Positions 1-8,147 of a stretch of DNA of 64,000 nt are shown here, piece after piece. The position numbers and the translations under genes were made by a program. Position 1 is the stretch's first letter. Each line of letters opens with the position of its first letter. Source of the DNA: Roseateles sp. (lineage in GTDB: Bacteria > Pseudomonadota > Gammaproteobacteria > Burkholderiales > Burkholderiaceae_C). The notes beneath the pieces were generated by a model. The model had not been told where the DNA came from. It did no database searches and was given only the letters and a program-made list of their open reading frames with translations. Where the stretch lies: positions 1 to 64,000 of the forward strand of contig JAFALK010000091.1 in the NCBI GenBank assembly GCA_019234295.1, given 5' to 3'.

Positions 1-1480
1 TCTCGAGTTCCTTCATGAGGTCCTCGGTCTGCTTGTCTTCCTGCTGCATCTCTTCGGAGGTCTCGGGCGGCGCGTCGATGATTACCTTGTTGATGTCGAC
101 CACTTCCTTCTTGTCCATGAAGACCGTCACGGTCTGCGGCGCGAAGATCACGATCACCACCAGGATCAGCTGCAGGATCACCCAGGGGATGGAGCCCAGG
201 TAGATGTCGCGCGACAGCACTTTCTGCTTCAGGCCGCCCGACTTGTAGAGCGAGTCGGCGATGCCGCGCAGGTAAAACAGCGCGAAGCCGAAAGGCGGGT
301 GCATGAAGCTGGTCTGCATGTTCACGCACAGCAGCACGCCGAACCAGATCAGGTTGATGCCCATCTTGTCGGCCACCGGCCCGAGCATGGGCAGGATGAT
401 GAAGGCGATCTCGAAGAAGTCGAGGAAGAAGGCCAGGAAGAAGATGAAGAGGTTGACGGCGATGAGGAAGCCGATCTTCCCGCCCGGCAGGCCCAGGAGC
501 ATCTCCTCGAGCCAGCGGCCGCCCTCGACACCCTGGAACACGAGCGAGAAGGTGCGCGAGCCGATCAGGATGAAGACGACCATGGCCGTGATGCGCATGG
601 TGCCCTGGGTCGAACCCCACACGGCCCTCCAGCTCAGGCGCCCGTGAAGGGCGGCGAGCACGAAGGCGCCGACGGCGCCCATGGCGCCGGCCTCGGTTGG
701 TGTGCAGATGGCGTTGTCGATGCCGGGCAGGCCGCCCATGCTGCCCAGCACTGCGAAGATGAGAATCGCCGAGGGCACGATGCCGCGCAGGCAGCGGCGC
801 CACAGCTTCCATCCGGTGATCGTGCGAGCTTCCTTGGGAATGCCCGGTACGTGCTGGGGCCGGACTCGCGCGAGCACGAAGGTGTAGAGCGCGAAGATCA
901 GCACCTGCAGAATCGACGGGCCCCAGGCGCCCTTGTACATGTCGCCGACGGGGCGCTGCAGCTGGTCGGCCAGCACCACGAGCACCAGCGAAGGTGGCAC
1001 AAGCTGCGTGATCGTCCCCGAGGCGGCCAGCACGCCGGTGGCGTAGCGCATGTCGTAGCCCCAGCGCATCATGACCGGCAGCGAGATCATGGCCATCGCG
1101 ATGACCTGGCCGGCCACCGTGCCCGTGATTGCCCCGAGGATGAATCCGACGATGATGACCGAGTAACCCAGGCCGCCGCGGATGGGGCCGAAGAGCTGGC
1201 CCATCGAATCGAGCATGTCCTCGGCCAGCCCGCATTTCTCGAGCAGTGAGCCCATCAGGGTGAAGAAGGGAATGGCCAGCAGCAGGTCGTTGGAGAGGAT
1301 GCCGAAGATGTTGTGCGGCAGGCTGGTCATGAACGTCAGCGGGAACCATCCCTGGCTAACGGCGTAGAAGCCACAGGCCAGGCCCAGTGCGGCGAGCGAG
1401 AATGCCACCGGGAAGCCAATCAGCATGACGACGATCAGCCCCGCGAACATCAGCGCGGGGAAGTGCTCCATCGAGATCAT
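1..1480 (-). CDS. dctM: TRAP transporter large permease (DctM family), 3' end outside window
   Basis: Large membrane subunit of a tripartite ATP-independent periplasmic transporter, which moves a carboxylate-type substrate using a cation gradient. The frame is open from the ATG at 1480 to the window edge (493 codons, no stop), so the C-terminus is missing. The translation starts MISMEHFPALMFAGL and is almost entirely hydrophobic, with repeated Gly-rich membrane segments and the internal motif GAITGTVAGQVIAMAMIS typical of DctM. After the last membrane segment (MDKKEVVDINK and onward) it continues into a hydrophilic acidic tail, which makes it longer than the usual ~430-residue DctM; long-tailed versions are known. 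The start overlaps the dctQ stop as ATGA, so the two are translationally coupled. The binding protein DctP is not in the window and probably lies further left. The substrate cannot be told from sequence. Confidence 0.9.
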   Translation of the reverse strand, partial: MISMEHFPALMFAGLIVVMLIGFPVAFSLAALGLACGFYAVSQGWFPLTFMTSLPHNIFGILSNDLLLAIPFFTLMGSLLEKCGLAEDMLDSMGQLFGPIRGGLGYSVIIVGFILGAITGTVAGQVIAMAMISLPVMMRWGYDMRYATGVLAASGTITQLVPPSLVLVVLADQLQRPVGDMYKGAWGPSILQVLIFALYTFVLARVRPQHVPGIPKEARTITGWKLWRRCLRGIVPSAILIFAVLGSMGGLPGIDNAICTPTEAGAMGAVGAFVLAALHGRLSWRAVWGSTQGTMRITAMVVFILIGSRTFSLVFQGVEGGRWLEEMLLGLPGGKIGFLIAVNLFIFFLAFFLDFFEIAFIILPMLGPVADKMGINLIWFGVLLCVNMQTSFMHPPFGFALFYLRGIADSLYKSGGLKQKVLSRDIYLGSIPWVILQLILVVIVIFAPQTVTVFMDKKEVVDINKVIIDAPPETSEEMQQEDKQTEDLMKELE

Positions 1481-2016
1481 TGAAGAGGCCTCTCGTATCC
1501 GAGGTCCATCTCCAAGCGGTGCGCCAGCCATGCTGCGCGCTTGATCAGCTCAGCCACGCCCTGCAAGGACACCAGCGCAAAGCCAAGCGGCAGCATGAGC
1601 GCGGCAGGCCAGCGGATGAGGCCGCCGGCGCTGCTGGAGACCTCGCCGCTCGCGAACTTGTCGACGAAGAAATCCCAGCTGAGCCAGCCGCAATAGAGCA
1701 TCACGGGCAGCAGGAAGAAGAGGATGCCGAGCAAATCCACCCATGCCTTGGCGCGCGCTGAGATGCGGCCATAGACGAGGTCCACGCGCACATGCTCGTT
1801 CAGCCGCAACACCTGGCCCGCGCCCAGCATCACACAGGCGGCGAACAGGTACCACTGGATCTCGAGGAAGGCGTTGGAGCTGATGTCCATGCCGTAGCGC
1901 ACCAGTGCGTTGCCAGCGCTGATGAAGCACGAGGCGAGGGCGGCCACAGCCGCGATCACGCCGAAGCCGTTGTTGATGCGGTCGATGAGCCGGGCAAGGG
2001 CAAGCAGAGCTTCCAT
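1477..2016 (-). CDS. dctQ: TRAP transporter small permease (DctQ family)
   Basis: Small membrane subunit of the same TRAP transporter, 179 residues. It begins MEALLALARLIDRINNGFG and shows about four hydrophobic segments, with the DctQ-typical stretch around residues 55-80 (EIQWYLFAACVMLGAG followed by NEHVRVDLVY). DctQ associates with DctM to form the membrane unit. It is the first transporter gene on this strand in the window; its stop overlaps the dctM start by four bases. Family assignment is firm; substrate unknown. Confidence 0.88.
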   Translation of the reverse strand: MEALLALARLIDRINNGFGVIAAVAALASCFISAGNALVRYGMDISSNAFLEIQWYLFAACVMLGAGQVLRLNEHVRVDLVYGRISARAKAWVDLLGILFFLLPVMLYCGWLSWDFFVDKFASGEVSSSAGGLIRWPAALMLPLGFALVSLQGVAELIKRAAWLAHRLEMDLGYERPLQ

Positions 2017-2047
2017 GGCCCGGCACTGTAGCGGCAGCAGGCGGCCC

Positions 2048-2386
2048 TCAGGCCATCGCTTGCAGGAACAGCTTGGTCGAACGTGCGCCGGAGCGGCAGA
2101 AGGCCAGGATGGGCTTGGGCAGCGAGTCGATCAGGGCGCGCATGGCCTCGATCTCTTCGGGCGACTGGTAGGCGCCGTTCACCGGCAAGTAGCGGTACTC
2201 GAGGCCGGCGGCGCGGGCCGCGGCCTCCACATCGGCGCTCAGTGGCTGGCCCGGGCCACCTTCGCCATCGGGACGGTTGTTGACCACGCTCTTGAAGCCG
2301 GCAGCGGCGGCCTCGGCCATGGCGGCCGGGTCAAGCTGGGGGGCGACGCAGAAGTCGGGGGCGATCTGTTGCAGGGGCAGGCTCAT
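2048..2386 (-). CDS. TIGR01244/DUF442 family phosphatase-like sulfurtransferase
   Basis: A 112-residue single-domain protein of the beta-lactamase-hydrolase-like (DUF442) family, related to dual-specificity phosphatases. The catalytic P-loop is visible near the C-terminus as CRSGARS, fitting CX5R with Cys as nucleophile. The N-terminal part (IAPDFCVAPQLDPAAM and VVNNRPDGEGGPGQP) matches the family, where the segment after the NRPD motif shapes the pocket. Members act in sulfide/persulfide metabolism or as small phosphatases; in Blh proteins this domain is fused to a persulfide-dioxygenase-like metallo-hydrolase. It sits 13 bases downstream of the yqeY stop and may be co-transcribed with it. 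The exact reaction is not predictable. Confidence 0.82.
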   Translation of the reverse strand: MSLPLQQIAPDFCVAPQLDPAAMAEAAAAGFKSVVNNRPDGEGGPGQPLSADVEAAARAAGLEYRYLPVNGAYQSPEEIEAMRALIDSLPKPILAFCRSGARSTKLFLQAMA

Positions 2387-2399
2387 TTCGATGTGCTCC

Positions 2400-2846
2400 T
2401 TAACCAGCCAGAGCGGCCTTGACTGCGGCGGACACCAGGCCCATATCGGCCTTGCCGGCCAGCTGTGCCTTCACGGCGCCCATGACCTTGCCCATGTCGC
2501 CGGGGCCTTTGGCGCCCAGCTCGGCGACGATGGCCTTCACGGCGGTGGTGATCTCCTCGGCCGAAAGGCGCTGTGGCAGGTAGACCTCCAGCACCTTGAG
2601 CTCGGCGGATTCCTTGTCGGCCAGGTCCATGCGGCCGGCGGCGGTGAACTGGCTGATGGAGTCCTTGCGCTGCTTGATCAGCTTGTCCACGATGCCGATC
2701 AACATTGCGTCGTCGACTTCCACGCGCTCGTCCACTTCCTTTTGCTTGACGGCAGCCAGGAGCAGCCGGATGGTGCCCAGGCGGTCCATTTCCTTGGCAC
2801 GCATGGCGGCCTTCATGTCTTCGGTGATGCGTTGCTTGAGGCTCAT
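2400..2846 (-). CDS. yqeY: GatB/YqeY domain protein
   Basis: A 148-residue YqeY family protein (MSLKQRITEDMKAAMRAKEMDRLGTI), resembling the tRNA-binding tail domain of the GatB subunit of tRNA amidotransferase. The C-terminal helical domain with KGPGDMGKVMGAVK is typical. Its role is presumed to involve tRNA or RNA binding but is not proven. It follows rpsU after a terminator hairpin, the usual rpsU-yqeY neighbourhood of betaproteobacteria. Here the next gene is a DUF442 protein rather than the dnaG primase gene often found in that place. Confidence 0.9.
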   Translation of the reverse strand: MSLKQRITEDMKAAMRAKEMDRLGTIRLLLAAVKQKEVDERVEVDDAMLIGIVDKLIKQRKDSISQFTAAGRMDLADKESAELKVLEVYLPQRLSAEEITTAVKAIVAELGAKGPGDMGKVMGAVKAQLAGKADMGLVSAAVKAALAG

Positions 2847-2871
2847 GTCGGATTCTTCGGCTTGAGAATGT

Positions 2872-2901
2872 AAAAAGCCCGCGGCAGCGTCCTGCGCGGG
2901 C
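2872..2901 (-). terminator. intrinsic terminator after rpsU
   Basis: On the minus strand GCCCGCG (2901-2895) pairs with CGCGGGC (2883-2877) across an 11-base loop and is followed by five T residues (2876-2872). It lies between rpsU and yqeY, so it probably ends most rpsU transcripts and lowers yqeY expression. Confidence 0.75.
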
Positions 2902-2938
2902 TTCTCGGTACGGCAATCCTTCCGGGGAAGGACGGTGC

Positions 2939-3151
2939 TCAGTACAGCTTCTTGGGCAGCTGCATGCTGCGGACGCGCTTGTAGTGACGCTTCACGGCGG
3001 CGGCCTTCTTGCGCTTGCGCTCAGCCGTGGGCTTCTCGTAGAACTCGCGGGCGCGCAGGTCAGTGAGCAGGCCCAGCTTTTCGATCGTGCGCTTGAAGCG
3101 GCGCAGGGCAACATCGAAAGGCTCGTTTTCTTTGACGCGGATGGTGGTCAT
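2939..3151 (-). CDS. rpsU: 30S ribosomal protein S21
   Basis: A 70-residue small-subunit ribosomal protein. The start was set at the ATG at 3151, giving [19 protein letters not shown], which matches the conserved S21 N-terminus; the open frame runs upstream but that part is not conserved. The C-terminus is rich in Lys and Arg ([17 protein letters not shown]), as expected for an rRNA-binding protein. S21 sits near the mRNA exit on the 30S platform and helps initiation. A Rho-independent terminator follows. Confidence 0.97.
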
Positions 3152-3263
3152 CAGTTTTCCTAATTTGAATGCGCTCGGTGTCCGAAATTGTCTTTTTTCC
3201 GGAAATGACGAATCCGGATCGACGCGCGGTTTGCCAGCAAAGATGGCGATTGTAGCCCAGAAA

Positions 3264-4481
3264 TCAAGCAGTTGCCAGATCCTGCTCAAGCGAGCGAGCA
3301 CAGGCGGCCGCACTGCTCCATGCCCACTGGAAGTTGTAGCCGCCCAGCCAGCCGGTGACGTCAACGACTTCCCCGATGAAGAACAGGCCCGGGCGGCGCT
3401 TGCTTTGCATGCTCTGGGAGCTCAGCTCGCGTGTGTCGACGCCGCCTCGCATCACCTCGGCCTTGCGCCACCCCTCACTGCCATTGGGCGTTAGCTGCCA
3501 GCGTTGGAGCGCTTCTGCCAGTTGGGCCAGGGCGGCATCCTTGCATTCGGGCATGGGCCGGTCGCCCGCAATGCCCAGGCGCGCGATCCACGCGTCCGCC
3601 AAGCGCTGGGGCATCAAGCCGGCCAGCTCGTTTGCCAATTGCTTGCGGGAGTCGTTCTTGGCCCGCCGCAGCTCGGCGGCCAGGTCCTGCTCGGGAAGCA
3701 GGTCGATCGAGAGGCTTTGCCCCTCGGTCCAGAAGCTTGAGATCTGCAGCACGGCCGGTCCGGAAAGGCCTCGATGGGTGAAGAGCAGGTCCTCAAGGAA
3801 TTCACCTTTCGCCTTGCCCTTGCCGGTGGCAATGCGTACGGGCAGGGACAGGCCCGACAGTGCCGAAAAGGGCGCCCAGGCTTGGGCGTCGAACGTCAAG
3901 GGCACCAAGGCTGCACGGGGCTCCACGATCGCGTGGCCGAACTGCTTGGCCAGGCGCAATCCCCAGTCGCTGGCGCCAATCTTGGGGATCGAGAGTCCCC
4001 CGCTGGCCACCACGAGGCGACGGCTGCTGACAAGACCGCGGCTGGTGTCGAGCTCGAAGCCGCCGTCGGCCGCATCACGCACGCCCGCCACTGTGCAGGG
4101 CTGCCAGCGTTGCACGCCGCCGGCCTCACATTCCAGGCGCAGCATCTCGATGATGCGTTCGCTGGAGTCGTCGCAAAAGAGCTGGCCTTTGTGCTTCTCG
4201 TGAAACGCGATGCCATGCCTGGCCACGAGTGCCATGAAGTCCCGGGGCGAATAGCGCGCCAGGGCCGAGCGACAGAAGTGCGGGTTCTCCGAGAGGAACT
4301 GGGCGGGCGTTGCGTCACGATTGGTGAAGTTGCAACGGCCTCCGCCGGAGATGCGGATTTTTTCGCCGAGCTTTTCGGCGTGGTCGATCAGCAGGACCGA
4401 CAGCCCGCGCTGCCCGGCGATGCCGGCACAGAAGAGGCCGGCCGCGCCGGCACCGACGACGACCAGATCAAAGGAATGCAT
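3264..4481 (-). CDS. BaiN/HI0933-family NAD(P)/FAD-dependent oxidoreductase
   Basis: A flavoprotein of about 405 residues. The ATG at 4481 was chosen because it places the Rossmann FAD motif [11 protein letters not shown] directly after MHSFDLVVV; an ATG at 4505 would add eight residues. The family motif [14 protein letters not shown] is present near residue 45, and a second nucleotide-binding stretch ([18 protein letters not shown]) follows mid-protein. The C-terminus ends in [22 protein letters not shown], a hallmark of HI0933-like proteins. Substrates are mostly unknown; some relatives reduce bile-acid intermediates, which is unlikely here. It lies upstream of rpsU on the same strand and diverges from the GGDEF gene. 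Confidence 0.87.
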
Positions 4482-4611
4482 GGAGAAACAAGCAAGATCG
4501 CCCAAGAAAAACGCGCATATTAGCCCCGTGCACCCAGGGGTTCTTGGATACTATTCGGCCACAAGCGATTCGCAGCACACCTGATGCTGCACTGCAAGAG
4601 TCCAGGGATCC

Positions 4612-5643
4612 ATGAACACATCAGCCGCTCCTCAGGATGACTCCCACGCAGGCCCTGCGGGTCTGGCCCAATGGCTTGCCGCGCAACCGGCGCTAGCGGG
4701 TGAACTCGGGGGCGCCCTGCTCGGCCTGATCGAACCCATGCACAGCTATGCCGCGATCAAGGCGGTGACGACGGGGCGCTACGTCTACGCTGCAAGCGGC
4801 CTGGCGGCCGTGTTCGATCGTGGCGAGATGCAGGGGCGCAGCGACAACGATCTGATGCGACCCGACGAAGCGATCGGCATGCGCCGCGTCGAGCAGACCG
4901 TGATGGCGCAGCGCCATCTCATTGTCAGCGAGCACAAGCTCGAGCTCGGAGGCCGCAGGCGCGAGTTCAGCGTGGCCCGTCTGCCTTTGGGGCCTGACCA
5001 TGTGCTGTCGGTCTGGCACGAGCGCACGGAGGAGCGCAACCGCGAAAGCCATCTCCAGCGTGCGCTGACACAGATCGAGCAGCAGCAAAAGGCCTTGGAA
5101 GAGGCGCGCCGCCAGCTCCAGGTCGGCACGGGCCGCGACGATGATTCGGGCCTATATCTGCGCCCGCAGTTCGATGACCAGCTGCTGCGCGAAATCGACC
5201 TCTCCACGCGGGAGCACCGCGAGTTCGCTCTGGTGGTGATCGCGCTCGATCCGCCGAGGCCGGATGTGCAAGCCCTGGCCGCAGACGCTCGACAGCGCAT
5301 GCTCGAAGGCGTGGGGCGCATGCTGCGCGCGAATACTCGTGCGATGGACTCGGCCTGCCGCATCGGCGAAGAGCGCTTCGCGGTGCTGCTCTCGGGCGTG
5401 GGTCTGGCGACGGCCCATGCCCGCATGGAGCAACTGCGTCGTCAATGCACCGCGCAGATTGTGGTGCTCAACGGCCAGGATCTGGGCATGTCGCTGTCCA
5501 TGGGCGTTTCAAGCTTCCCGCACACGGCCTCCAAGCAGGAGGTTCTCGTGCAGTCGAGCGAGGCGGCGGTGGCCGAGGCACAGCGCCGCGGCGGCAATCA
5601 GGTGGTGCTGGCTTCGATCCCCTTCGGGGCGCTACACGTTTAG
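4612..5643 (+). CDS. PAS-like / degenerate GGDEF domain protein
   Basis: A 343-residue cytosolic signalling protein without membrane segments. Residues about 40-140 look like a PAS-type sensor (IEPMHSYAAIKAVTTGRYVYAAS then FDRGEMQGRSDNDLM), followed by a coiled-coil linker near 143-175 (RALTQIEQQQKALEEAR). The C-terminal ~170 residues are a GGDEF fold ending MGVSSFPHTASKQEVLVQSSEAAVAEAQRRG. The signature loop reads GEERF in place of GG(D/E)EF, so the catalytic acidic pair is disturbed and diguanylate cyclase activity is doubtful. The upstream RAMD sits exactly five residues before GEERF, the spacing of a c-di-GMP inhibitory site (RxxD). It may bind c-di-GMP as an effector instead of making it; that is inference. 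It converges on the EVE gene with a 12-base overlap. Confidence 0.8.
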   Translation: MNTSAAPQDDSHAGPAGLAQWLAAQPALAGELGGALLGLIEPMHSYAAIKAVTTGRYVYAASGLAAVFDRGEMQGRSDNDLMRPDEAIGMRRVEQTVMAQRHLIVSEHKLELGGRRREFSVARLPLGPDHVLSVWHERTEERNRESHLQRALTQIEQQQKALEEARRQLQVGTGRDDDSGLYLRPQFDDQLLREIDLSTREHREFALVVIALDPPRPDVQALAADARQRMLEGVGRMLRANTRAMDSACRIGEERFAVLLSGVGLATAHARMEQLRRQCTAQIVVLNGQDLGMSLSMGVSSFPHTASKQEVLVQSSEAAVAEAQRRGGNQVVLASIPFGALHV

Positions 5644-6093
5644 CAACTTCTCGATCCGCTTCCATTCCGCCGGCGTGACCGGCGTGATCGAGAGCCGGTT
5701 GCCCGGCTGCAGGGTGCGCATGCTGGACAGCCCGACGTCGGCCTTCATCTCGGCAAGCGACAGCAGCCGCGTCTTCTTGACCAGCTTCACGTCCACATGC
5801 AGCCAGCGCGGCTCCTCGCGTCTGGCCTTGGCGTCGAAATAGGGGCTCTTGGAATCGAACTGACTCTCGTCCGGGTAGGCGTGGCTGGCCACGCTGGCGA
5901 AGCCGGCGATGCCGGGCTGCGGGCAGGACGAGTGATAGAACAGAACGCCGTCCCCCACGCGCATGCTGTCGCGCATGAAGTTGCGGGCCTGGTAGTTGCG
6001 AACGCCGATCCAGGGCACAGTTTGCCCGGGCGCCTGCACAAGATCATCGATCGAGCACTCGTCGGGCTCGGACTTCATCAGCCAATAGTTCAT
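5632..6093 (-). CDS. EVE domain-containing protein
   Basis: A 153-residue single EVE domain, a PUA-like fold thought to bind modified bases in DNA or RNA. The start at 6093 gives MNYWLMKSEPDECSIDDL, the conserved family beginning; the extra upstream frame corresponds to the 6S RNA region and is not coding. Conserved motifs include WIGVRNYQARNFMRD, the GDGVLFYHS stretch and FDSKSPYFD. It lies just downstream of the 6S RNA gene. The 3' end overlaps the GGDEF gene by 12 bases in convergent orientation. Confidence 0.93.
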   Translation of the reverse strand: MNYWLMKSEPDECSIDDLVQAPGQTVPWIGVRNYQARNFMRDSMRVGDGVLFYHSSCPQPGIAGFASVASHAYPDESQFDSKSPYFDAKARREEPRWLHVDVKLVKKTRLLSLAEMKADVGLSSMRTLQPGNRLSITPVTPAEWKRIEKLLNV

Positions 6094-6111
6094 GCCAGGC
6101 GAATGCGATGT

Positions 6112-6294
6112 TAGGTGTCCACCACGAGCCGTGAGCCGCATTCCTGAACCCAGGGGATTCAGGTGGGCGAGGTCAGTCAAGCCTTGGGTTCATCTGACGC
6201 GAGACGATCACGCTGGCCAGACAATGTTCCAAGCCCTTGCTCGCAGAGCATCGGTTCAAGGAAATTAGCACTCACGCGAACGTAGCGGACTGTC
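6112..6294 (-). ncRNA. ssrS: 6S RNA
   Basis: Assigned from structure and position. On the minus strand TCCGCTACG (6289-6281) pairs over nine positions, with G-U wobbles, with CGTGGTGGA (6126-6118). Just inside, CGTGAG pairs with CTCACG. Between them lie CCTTGAACCGAT on the 5' side of the central bubble and a small CTGAAT...GGTTCAG hairpin on the 3' side, both matching the well known E. coli 6S elements (TTGAACC / AAGGGTTCAAGG). The gene is immediately downstream of zapA, its usual place in beta- and gammaproteobacteria. Length between the paired ends is about 172 nt. 6S RNA mimics an open promoter and sequesters sigma-70 RNA polymerase in stationary phase. The exact ends are approximate. Confidence 0.87.
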
Positions 6295-6321
6295 TGATTC
6301 TACGCATCCGCGGTGCAGCGA

Positions 6322-6624
6322 TCAGAGCAATTGCCCGTCCTGACCGAGGGCTTCATCGAGCCGCTTGACGAGCTTGTCGATCGCGGCTGCGTCGGCGCTT
6401 GTTCCGCCCGCCTTGGGCGCCGGGCCACCTTCCGCCAGCTGATAGGCCAGATTCAGCGCGGCCAGCACGGCGATGCGCTCGCGGGCCTTGACCCGGCCTG
6501 CATCGCGAATCGCGCTCATCTCCTTGTCCACCTGCGTCACGGCTTTGGTCAGGGCCACTTCGCCGCCTTCTGGACAGCCGAGCAGATAGCTCTGGCCCAT
6601 GATGGTCACTTCCATCTGCTTCAT
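6322..6624 (-). CDS. zapA: cell division protein ZapA
   Basis: A 100-residue FtsZ-associated protein that cross-links protofilaments at the Z-ring. The start MKQMEVTIMGQSYLLGCPEG and the helical part (VDKEMSAIRDAGRVKARERIAVLAALNLAYQL, broken here only by normal residues) are typical of ZapA. It overlaps the upstream coiled-coil gene by four bases and is followed by 6S RNA, the classical zapA-ssrS arrangement. Confidence 0.92.
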   Translation of the reverse strand: MKQMEVTIMGQSYLLGCPEGGEVALTKAVTQVDKEMSAIRDAGRVKARERIAVLAALNLAYQLAEGGPAPKAGGTSADAAAIDKLVKRLDEALGQDGQLL

Positions 6625-6836
6625 GCGTCTCCCTTGCCAGTCTCGGTTTCCGCGGGCAGGCGTTCGAGCAGGGCGTCCACGCGTGAGCGCGCGGCTGCAA
6701 GCCTGGAGCGCAGGCTGTCGCGCTCGTTTGTCAGCGCCTGCACCTGCTCGAGAAGGAGGCCGTTGGTGCGCTGGAGCTCCCCGTGGCGCAGCAAGAGCCG
6801 CTCCACGCGCTCGATGAGATCGGAAATGCTGGACAT
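6621..6836 (-). CDS. small coiled-coil protein, ZapB/TIGR02449-like
   Basis: A 71-residue protein, started at the ATG at 6836 (MSSISDLIERVERLLLRHGEL) because upstream residues are Pro/Arg-rich and not conserved-looking. Almost the whole sequence is a predicted coiled coil with heptad-like Leu spacing (LLLEQVQALTNERDSLRSRL). Small coiled-coil proteins directly upstream of zapA are related to ZapB, which bridges ZapA to other division proteins. The four-base overlap with zapA supports a joint role. Confidence 0.75.
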   Translation of the reverse strand: MSSISDLIERVERLLLRHGELQRTNGLLLEQVQALTNERDSLRSRLAAARSRVDALLERLPAETETGKGDA

Positions 6837-6853
6837 GGCTTCCCGAGGAGTGG

Positions 6854-7495
6854 TTAAGCCGTTGATTCTAGGGTCTTGCCGTGGTCGCAAAGGCGGCGGA
6901 CCTGGCACGCGCCGCAGTCGGGCTTCAGGGCCTTGCAGACGTAGCGGCCGTGAAGAATCAGCCAGTGATGTGAATCGACGGCGTACTCGGCTGGAACCCG
7001 CTTCAACAGACCGAGTTCCACCTGCAGCGGGTTCTTGCCTGGCGCGAGACCGGTGCGGTTGGCGACGCGAAAGATGTGGGTGTCCACGGCCATGGTCGGC
7101 TCGCCGAAGGCGACGTTGAGCACCACGTTGGCGGTCTTGCGGCCCACACCGGGCAGCGCCTCGAGGGCTTCACGAGTACCGGGCACCTCACCGCCATACT
7201 TGTTCACGAGAATCTCGCAAGTCTTGATGAGGTTGGCTGCCTTGGTGCGGTACAGGCCGATGGTGCGGATGTACTCGGCCAGGCCTTCGACGCCGAGCGC
7301 CAGGATCTTCTGCGGCGTGTTGGCTACGGGGAAGAGTCGGCGAGTGGCCTTGTTGACCCCTACGTCGGTGGCCTGCGCGGAGAGCAAGACGGCCGCCAGC
7401 AACTCGAAGACGCTGCTGTATTCCAGTTCAGTCTGGGGTGCTGGGTTGGCGGCCTTGAGGATGGCGAAGAACTGTTCGATCTCTTGCGTGTTCAT
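6854..7495 (-). CDS. nth: endonuclease III
   Basis: DNA glycosylase/AP-lyase of 213 residues that removes oxidised pyrimidines in base excision repair. The helix-hairpin-helix motif is LPGVGRKTANVVL with the catalytic Lys, and the catalytic Asp follows in VDTHIFRVANR. The C-terminus holds the [4Fe-4S] loop with the Cys-X6-Cys-X2-Cys-X5-Cys spacing (CKALKPDCGACQVRRLC). It is eight bases downstream of rnfB; nth-rnfB adjacency is common in Burkholderiales. Confidence 0.97.
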   Translation of the reverse strand: MNTQEIEQFFAILKAANPAPQTELEYSSVFELLAAVLLSAQATDVGVNKATRRLFPVANTPQKILALGVEGLAEYIRTIGLYRTKAANLIKTCEILVNKYGGEVPGTREALEALPGVGRKTANVVLNVAFGEPTMAVDTHIFRVANRTGLAPGKNPLQVELGLLKRVPAEYAVDSHHWLILHGRYVCKALKPDCGACQVRRLCDHGKTLESTA

Positions 7496-7502
7496 GCCGC
7501 CA

Positions 7503-8147
7503 TCATCGCTTTGCGCGGGCCCGGGCCAGCGCAGCCTCGATCATGGCGCGCTTGCGATCGAGTTCCGCGGGCGTCGTGATCTGACTCGCCGCTGGCAGGT
7601 CGGCCAGCTTGGCTTCGAGCTTGCCTTGGAGCCGGGCGTCGTTCTCGAGCTTCTCGCGGTGGCGGCGAAACTTGCGAAATTCATGCCGATGCCGAGCCTC
7701 CTCGGCCTGCTCCTCGGTCCAGGCGTCCCAGCCCGAGCGGCCCGGCGTGACATCCACGAGCGAAATGCAGTCGACCGGACAGGCCGGCACGCACAGCTCG
7801 CAGCCCGTGCACTGCGAAGCCACGATCACGTGCATCTGCTTGGGCGCGCCCACGATGCAGTCCACCGGACAGGCCTTGATGCACAGGGTGCAGCCGATGC
7901 ACCAGTCTTCGTCGATCACGGCCAAGGTGCGTGGGCCCTCGACGCCATGCGTCGCGCTAAGGGGCAGGCCCGAGCGCCCTGTGATCGCGGCCAGCCGAAC
8001 AATGCCTTCGGCACCGCCGGGTGGGCATTGGTTGATGCTCGCGGATTCGTTGGCGACGGCCTCAGCGTAGGAGCGGCAATCTGGATAGCCGCAGCGTGTG
8101 CACTGCGTCTGCGGCAGCGCGGCGTCGATGCGGTCGGCGAGCGTCAC
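7503..8147 (-). CDS. rnfB: RnfB-type ferredoxin, electron transport complex subunit B
   Basis: Iron-sulfur protein of about 214 residues. The GTG at 8147 was chosen because the following residues [19 protein letters not shown] match the RnfB Fe-S domain; this GTG overlaps the PHB depolymerase stop as GTGA. The N-terminal domain carries [15 protein letters not shown], the RnfB-type [4Fe-4S] motif. Two ferredoxin-type clusters follow ([15 protein letters not shown] and [15 protein letters not shown]). The membrane anchor of classical RnfB is absent, and no other rnf genes are nearby, so this is the stand-alone short form found in many betaproteobacteria. The C-terminal 70 residues are charged and helical. 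Partner protein unknown. Confidence 0.88.
   Translation of the reverse strand: MTLADRIDAALPQTQCTRCGYPDCRSYAEAVANESASINQCPPGGAEGIVRLAAITGRSGLPLSATHGVEGPRTLAVIDEDWCIGCTLCIKACPVDCIVGAPKQMHVIVASQCTGCELCVPACPVDCISLVDVTPGRSGWDAWTEEQAEEARHRHEFRKFRRHREKLENDARLQGKLEAKLADLPAASQITTPAELDRKRAMIEAALARARAKR

Noticed and set aside
299-1249. 316-codon plus-strand frame, acidic and His-rich
   Set aside because: It lies opposite the dctM coding sequence, whose membrane protein translation is clear.
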